This document shows positions 58,319-64,000 of a stretch of DNA of 64,000 bases, piece by piece; the stretch's first letter is position 1, and the number at the start of each line of letters is the position of its first letter. The stretch comes from Pisaster brevispinus. Taxonomy: Eukaryota; Echinodermata; Asteroidea; Forcipulatida; Asteriidae. A program made the position numbers and the translations under genes. The stretch lies in the NCBI GenBank assembly GCA_023634235.1, contig JAMKCF010000001.1, forward strand, positions 610,001 to 674,000. Direction: 5' to 3'. The notes under the pieces are model-generated. The model was not told the DNA's origin and did no database searches. It worked only from the letters and a program-made list of their open reading frames with translations.

Positions 58319-59895
58319 AAACACAGTGCACAGTTACATAACTTGTACTTTTAAACTGACTGCTACATAATTAGCACTACACAGCAAGCTGACTACAGCT
58401 TGGTATTCAGGAATACATGTATAGGCTTAATGTTCCTTCTTCAACATGTTGGCCTACATGCATACAGGACCACTGCCCCTCCACTACATGTATGCACAGA
58501 CCAAAGCAAAAGTTTTTAACAGAAAAAGTTTATTTTAGTCTTTGTTTAAGAGATTGCTTTTATTGTTTGCCTACACCAGGTTAATAGAAAATCTATTTTT
58601 ATCCAATTGACAAATAAATATTGAAATAATACGGGCACTTATTTAGGTTTTTTTCTGCTTCGGTATAAAAATTAAGTTTAACTTTAACCATGGCTTGGCT
58701 CGGTCTATTTGCTACGACGTAAATCTCAGTAAACTCTAACAGAATCTAGAAGGAAAAAAGAGAAAAAAAGGGGAGTATGAACAAAGTGTGGATCTTCTCA
58801 GATACAATTTATAACACATAAATTGTTTATGGGGACAGTATAATTTTTAAGAACAACATACGCCAGGGTTCCAAATTTAAACTTTATTGCAGGGCCAAGG
58901 CAAGTGATTTAAGCTATGCCAGTATACTTAGGCACACAACTTGACAAGTTCAGCCCAGTTATGTTTTTAAATTAAATAATAATACACACAGTACCCCACT
59001 GTGTGCATATGTGATAAACAAAAATCATAATAAAAACACTGCAAAAAAGGTTCAAATGTTTACCTTGAGTCTTATAAATATATTTAACATTCTGTGGAGT
59101 GTAGATCAAAGTTACCCAAAAGACAGTTGTTATTCAAATCTTCTTTGGTGCTTGTTCAAACACAATAACTGTATTAAACTGGTGGAAAGTTTGTTCTTAT
59201 TTTGAAACCTGGTCCAATAAAAAATATTCTGGTAGAGTACAATATTTGAGCTACAAGCCCTGCGGTCTTGATGATTTTACCACCAAACTTGATTCAATAG
59301 GCTAGATGACATTTCCTTCATCTATGTATTGTTTAGACCATAGAGCCTTCCTCCATGTTTAGACTATGGCTTGGTAGGGGCTATCCAGCAGGTGCAATAG
59401 ACTGCATAAGCCTTGGGCATATTCAAACTTCCAGGACCAAGTTGGTCCCAGCCACACTGAGTTTTATCCTTGCTCCATGGTTTTACATGTGCGCGATTCT
59501 GTTTCTTCAAATAGTTTAGTTTATTGTAGTTTATGGCCGCTGTAAAAAAAAATGTTCAGTATGGAAAAGTAAGATTTAGCCATAATGAAAGTAAAAAGTT
59601 TTAAAAAATAAACCCACAACAACAAAGTAAACCTAAGAATAAGACTTTAACTCCATTTCCAGAAACTTATAAATAATGAAGAATTTTGCGCAACAGAGGT
59701 TCATGTTGTCATTAAACCTACATGTATGTGATAGTCGCATAAATTTGGGCTTGATTGGCCAATGGGGTTTCTAACGAGCGTGATCCAAAACTGGTAAACA
59801 TTTGATGAAAATTTGAGAGTTTCTCAAATTAATCAAAACAGTACTTCAAATAGCAGAGAAAGGTCCATATTTTACTAAACTAAAAAAAAAAATGT
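58319..59895. other. Spacer without recognised gene
   Basis: AT-rich unique-looking sequence. No coding region recognised on either strand. Confidence 0.4.
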
Positions 59896-59899
59896 AAAA

Positions 59900-62800
59900 C
59901 TAGACATATAGCATTTGTGCACAAATGCCGAGCTGTTTCGCCATAACTTTTTCAAAAAATCATAAAAATCATGTGATGACGTCATCATAACGTCATTTTA
60001 GAATTTACAAGAACTCGCCAATATCCAGCAACCTACCAAGTTTCAACATGATCGCACTAACACTTAGAGAGATATATACAACATTAAAAAAGGCACCTTT
60101 AATGCCGCGTCATGTGACCCCCGATGACGTCATCGATCTGAAATTTCACACATATGATGGCTGCTCGACGATCAACATGTGTGTAAATTTTGAAGTGAAT
60201 ACACAAAACTTCACCACACACATCTTCAAAAAGTCCATTTTGATCAGTTTTCAACCTGCCGCTAGAGGGCGCTCTTGTATGTTGTGACGTCATCGGTATT
60301 TTTTTTTAATTACCCACCCTTGCCAGACAATAACATAGTTAAAAGCAACTTCATAACTATTTCCACTTTTGAATAACGAGGCACTTCCGGTTTCGACCGG
60401 AAGTAGAGGTCATGTGAGGTCACGCACACTGAATAAAATGAAGACCTAATATATCCCTATACAATCCCGCAAACAGAAACCTACGGTCTCTTGTGGCTGA
60501 TTTGTTATGGATTTTCAAATATTTAAAATAGAAACCTTTAAGATGACGTCACGTGACAGGTGATGATGTCATCATGACATCATTAGTTTTAAAATCATTA
60601 TTGCACCAATGCCTTTCATCACTGAAAGTTTCATTGCAATTGCTCTTTAGGAACTATGCAAAAGGCCGCTTAGAACGAACGTGCGTTATGTCAATAGCCT
60701 TTTTTACTGAAACTGACAAATAAAAAAAAAAACTAGACATATTGCATTTGTGCACAAATGCCGAGCTGTTTCGCCATAACTTTTTCAAAAAATCATAAAA
60801 AATCATGTGATGACGTCATCATAACGTCATTTCAGAATTTACAAGAACTCGCCAATATCCAGCAACCTACCAAGTTTCAACATGATCGCACTATCACTTA
60901 GGGAGATATACAACATTAAAAAAGGCACCTTTAATGCCGCGTCACGTGACCCCCGATGACGTCATCGATCTGAAATTTCACACATATGATGGCTGCCTGA
61001 CGATCAACATGTGTGTAAATTTTGAAGTGATTACACAAAACTTCACCACACACATCTTCAAAAAGTCCATTTTGAACAGTTTTCAACCTGCCGCTAGAGG
61101 GCGCTCTTGTGTGTTGTGACGTCATCGGTATTTTTGTTTAATTACCCACCCTTGCCAGACAATAACATCGTTGAAAGCAACTTCATGACTATTTCCACTT
61201 TTGAATAACGAGGCACTTCCTGTTTCGACCGGAAGTAGAGGTCATGCGAGGTCACGCACACTGAATAAAATGAAGACCTAATTCATCCTAATACAATCCC
61301 GCAAACAGAAACGTACGGTCTCTTGTGGCTGATTTGTTACAGATTTTCAAATATTTAAAATATAAACCTTTAAAATGACGTCACGTGACAGGTGATGACG
61401 TCATCATGACATCATTGTTTTAGGATCATTATTGCACCAATGCCTTTCATCACGGAAAGTTTCATTGCAATTGCCCATTAGGAACTATGCAAAAGGCTGC
61501 TTAGAACGAACGTGTGTTATCCCAATGGCTCTTTTTACTGAAACAGACAAATAAAAAAAGGAAACTAGACATGTTGCATTTGTGCACAAATGCCGAGCTG
61601 TTTCGTCATAACTTTTTCAAATTACTCAACTTAATTTGAAAGTTTTTTTTGTATTCAAAGCAGTTAGGACGTATCAAGCCTGTTTAAAAAAGAATTTGGA
61701 TTATACCACGTTTTATTAGCAATTTATTACAAAAAGGTGCAAAAATAGTAAAAATCATAAAAAATCATGTGATGACGTCATCATCACGTCATTTCAAAAT
61801 TTACAAGAACTTGCCAATATCTAACAACCTACCAAGTTTCAACATGATCACACCAATACTTCGGGAGATATACGACTTCAAAAAAGGCACCTTTAATGCC
61901 GCGTCACGTGACCCCCGATGACGTCATCGATCTGAAACTTCACACATATGATGGCTGCCTGACGATCAACATCTGTGTAAATTTTGAAGTGATTACACAA
62001 AACTTCTCAACACACATCTTCAAAAAGTCCATTTTGACCAGTTTTCAACCTGCCGCTAGAGGGCGCTCTTGTGTGTTGTGACGTCATCGGTATTTTTTTT
62101 AATTACCCATTCTTGCCAGACACTAACATCGTTGAAAGCAATTTCATAACATTTAGCATTTTTGAGTTACGAGGCACTTCCGGTTTCGACCGGAAGTAGA
62201 GGTCATGTGAGGTCACGCACACTGAATAAAATGAAGACCTAATTTATCCCTATACAATCCCGCAAACAGAAACCTACGGTCTCTTGTGGCTGATTTGTTA
62301 CGGATTTTCAAATGTTTAAAATAGAAACCTTAAAGATGACGTCACGTGACAGGTGATGACGTCATCATGACATCATTGTTTTAGGATCATTATTGCACCA
62401 ATGCCTTTCATCACTGAAAGTTTCATTGCAATTGCTCATTAGGAACTATGCAAAAGGCCGCTTAGACCGAACGTGTGTTATCCCAATGGCTCTTTTTACT
62501 GAAACAGACAAATAAAAAAAGGAAACAAAAAAATAATAACAACAACTTTAACGAAAACAAGAGCTGTTTCGCAGCGTAGCGCAGCGAAACAGCTAAAAAT
62601 TAAAAAAGAATTTGGATTATACCACGTTTTGTAAGCAATTTATGACTAAAAGGTGCAAAAAATTAAAAAAAATCATAACAAATCATGTGGTGACGTCATC
62701 ATGACGTCATTTCAGAATTTACAAGAACTTGCCAATATCCAACAATCTACCAAGTTTCAACATGATCGCACTAACACTTAGGGAGATATACGACTTTAAA

Positions 62801-63705
62801 AAAGGCACCTTTAATGCCGCGTCACGTGACCCCCGATGACGTCATCGATCTGAAATTTCACACATATGATGGCTGCTCGACGATCAACATTTGTGCAAAT
62901 TTTGAAGTGATTACACAAAACTTCTCTACACACATCTTCAAAAAGTCCATTTTGATCAGTTTTCAACCTGCCGCTAGAGGGCGCTCTTGCGTGTTGTGAC
63001 GTCATCGGTATTTTTTTTTAATTGCCCACTCCTGCCAGACACTAACATCGTTGAAAGCAACTTCATAAGTATTTCCACTTTTAAATTACGAGGCACTTCC
63101 GGTTTCGACCGGAAGTAGAGGTCATGTGAGGTCACGCACACTGAATAAAATGAAGACCTAATTTATCCCCATACAATCCCGCAAACAGAAACCTACGGTC
63201 TCTTGTGGCTGATTTGTTACTGATTTTCAAATATTTAACATAGAAACCTTTAAGATGACGTCACGTGACAGGTGATGACGTCATCATGACCTCATTGTTT
63301 TGAGATCATTATTGCACCAATGCCTTTCATCACTGAAAGTTTCATTGCAATTGCTCTTTAGGAACTATGCAAAAAGCCGCTTTGACCGAACGTGCGTTAT
63401 GTCAATAGCCTTTTTTACTGAAACAGACAAATAAAAAAAATAATAAAAAAAACTTTAACGAAAACAAGAGCTGTTTCGCAGCGCTGCGCTTCGAAACAGC
63501 TAATAAAAAAAACTTTAACGAAAACAAGAGCTGTTTCGCTGCGCTTTGCTGCGAAACAGCTAAAAAAAAAATAATAAAAAAAACTTTAACGAAAACAAGA
63601 GCTGTTTCGCTGCGCTTTGCTGCGAAACAACTAAAAAAACAAAAACAAAAACTTTAACGAAAACAAGAGCTGTTTCGCTGCGCTTTGCTGCGAAACAGCT
63701 AAAAA
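59900..63705 (-). mobile_element. Head-to-tail cluster of Helentron-like elements (family 2)
   Basis: Read on the minus strand, 5' ends carry AGCTGTTTCGC...GCGAAACAGCT then CTTGTTTTCGTTAAAG and an A/T-rich spacer. 3' ends carry GGCGAAACAGCTCGG, the hairpin gcatttgtgcacaaatgc, seven to eight bases, then CTAG followed by T-rich sequence. 3' ends are at 59900, 60733 and 61565; 5' palindromes are at 62562-62594 and four times at 63469-63700. Units are 0.83-1.1 kb and lack genes. The design copies that of family 1 with a different sequence. Confidence 0.72.
63469..63700 (-). repeat. Four tandem 5' ends of Helentron-like family 2
   Basis: 33-bp palindromes at 63469-63501, 63529-63561, 63600-63632 and 63668-63700, each with the adjacent ctttaacgaaaacaag, spaced 60-71 bp. 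Confidence 0.85.
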
Positions 63706-63757
63706 AAATGTTGGTTAGGCACACCGTGTCGTCGAAATTGCATGTGTGTTTTCAAGC

Positions 63758-63956
63758 GTGAGGGACGGACAAAAGGAACTTAAAACAAAATTAAGTTTTG
63801 AATGTGAAAAGTTAACAATGCACCCTTGATGGTTTTTACATATTTTACATATTGAAATAAAAATCCTTTTAACATTTCATGATTTTCTCATTCAATGTCA
63901 TTTTATACAACAGGGGTCATGTAACCCAAAATGGTGAAATTTTGTCCGTCCCTCAT
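63758..63956. mobile_element. ~200-bp TIR element
   Basis: A 16-bp inverted repeat (tgagggacggacaaaa and its complement) bounds an AT-rich, non-coding interior. Flanking duplications are unclear. Confidence 0.55.
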
Positions 63957-64000
63957 GGAATAAATACAACTTTTTTTCCCCTACTTACTCAACTCAACTT

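Noticed and set aside
60048..63005. Recurrent ~60-codon frames on both strands (for example 60934-61119 and 61125-60931)
   Set aside because: They recur because the family 2 unit is repeated and are open on both strands; they change length between units through stops, unlike a conserved gene.

Overview
The window is animal nuclear DNA with spliced genes, no operons, and several classes of eukaryotic transposon. L1/Tx1-like and REL-endonuclease LINEs, a Gypsy LTR element primed by tRNA-Leu, Helentron-like rolling-circle elements, frequent acatgtacatgta-type motifs and foldback elements built on GGGTTGATTTCAC termini together suggest a marine deuterostome, perhaps an echinoderm. The taxon is an inference and is not shown by any marker gene. 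About two thirds of the window is repeats. No complete autonomous element is present.

Layout. 1-3069: 3' part of an L1/Tx1-like LINE (+). 3071-3462: AAAT and GACA microsatellites. 3470-6631: a 136-bp satellite array. 6632-38062: a 31.4-kb Gypsy-derived composite that interrupts the satellite, which resumes at 38063-38600. The composite has one 5' LTR, internal copy A, an 18.4-kb cluster of head-to-tail Helentron-like units inserted in the tail of A (itself carrying two fragments of a REL-type LINE and many small foldback elements), a truncated internal copy B carrying an extra zinc-finger reading frame, and one 3' LTR. 38614-38936: promoter-like motifs and the first coding exon of an unrecognised membrane protein (+). 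39220-39460: simple repeats. 39975-44926: a tandem array of ~1.23-kb units, each containing a tRNA-like sequence.

44961-56205: a multi-exon gene on the minus strand. Its protein has a ~65-fold Arg/Asp-rich 13-residue repeat, two zinc-finger-like motifs, a tyrosine-recombinase-like core of the Crypton type spread over several exons, and a C-terminal Myb/SANT-like domain. Splice phases agree across every junction that could be read. It is the only substantial host gene in the window. Its introns hold a long hairpin and a Harbinger-like TIR element.

56840-63956: an array of short palindromes, a 742-bp TIR element, a second Helentron-like family in the opposite orientation, and a small TIR element.

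The most interesting signals are: (i) two different Helentron-like families with the same end design (inverted subterminal repeats, an 18-bp 3' hairpin, a CTAG terminus) and with reiterated 5' ends; (ii) an empty site for the 18.4-kb cluster preserved in Gypsy copy B; (iii) two Gypsy copies that share the same inactivating lesions, which points to tandem duplication of a dead element; (iv) the zinc-finger frame in the env position of the Gypsy element; and (v) the repeat-expanded recombinase-derived gene.
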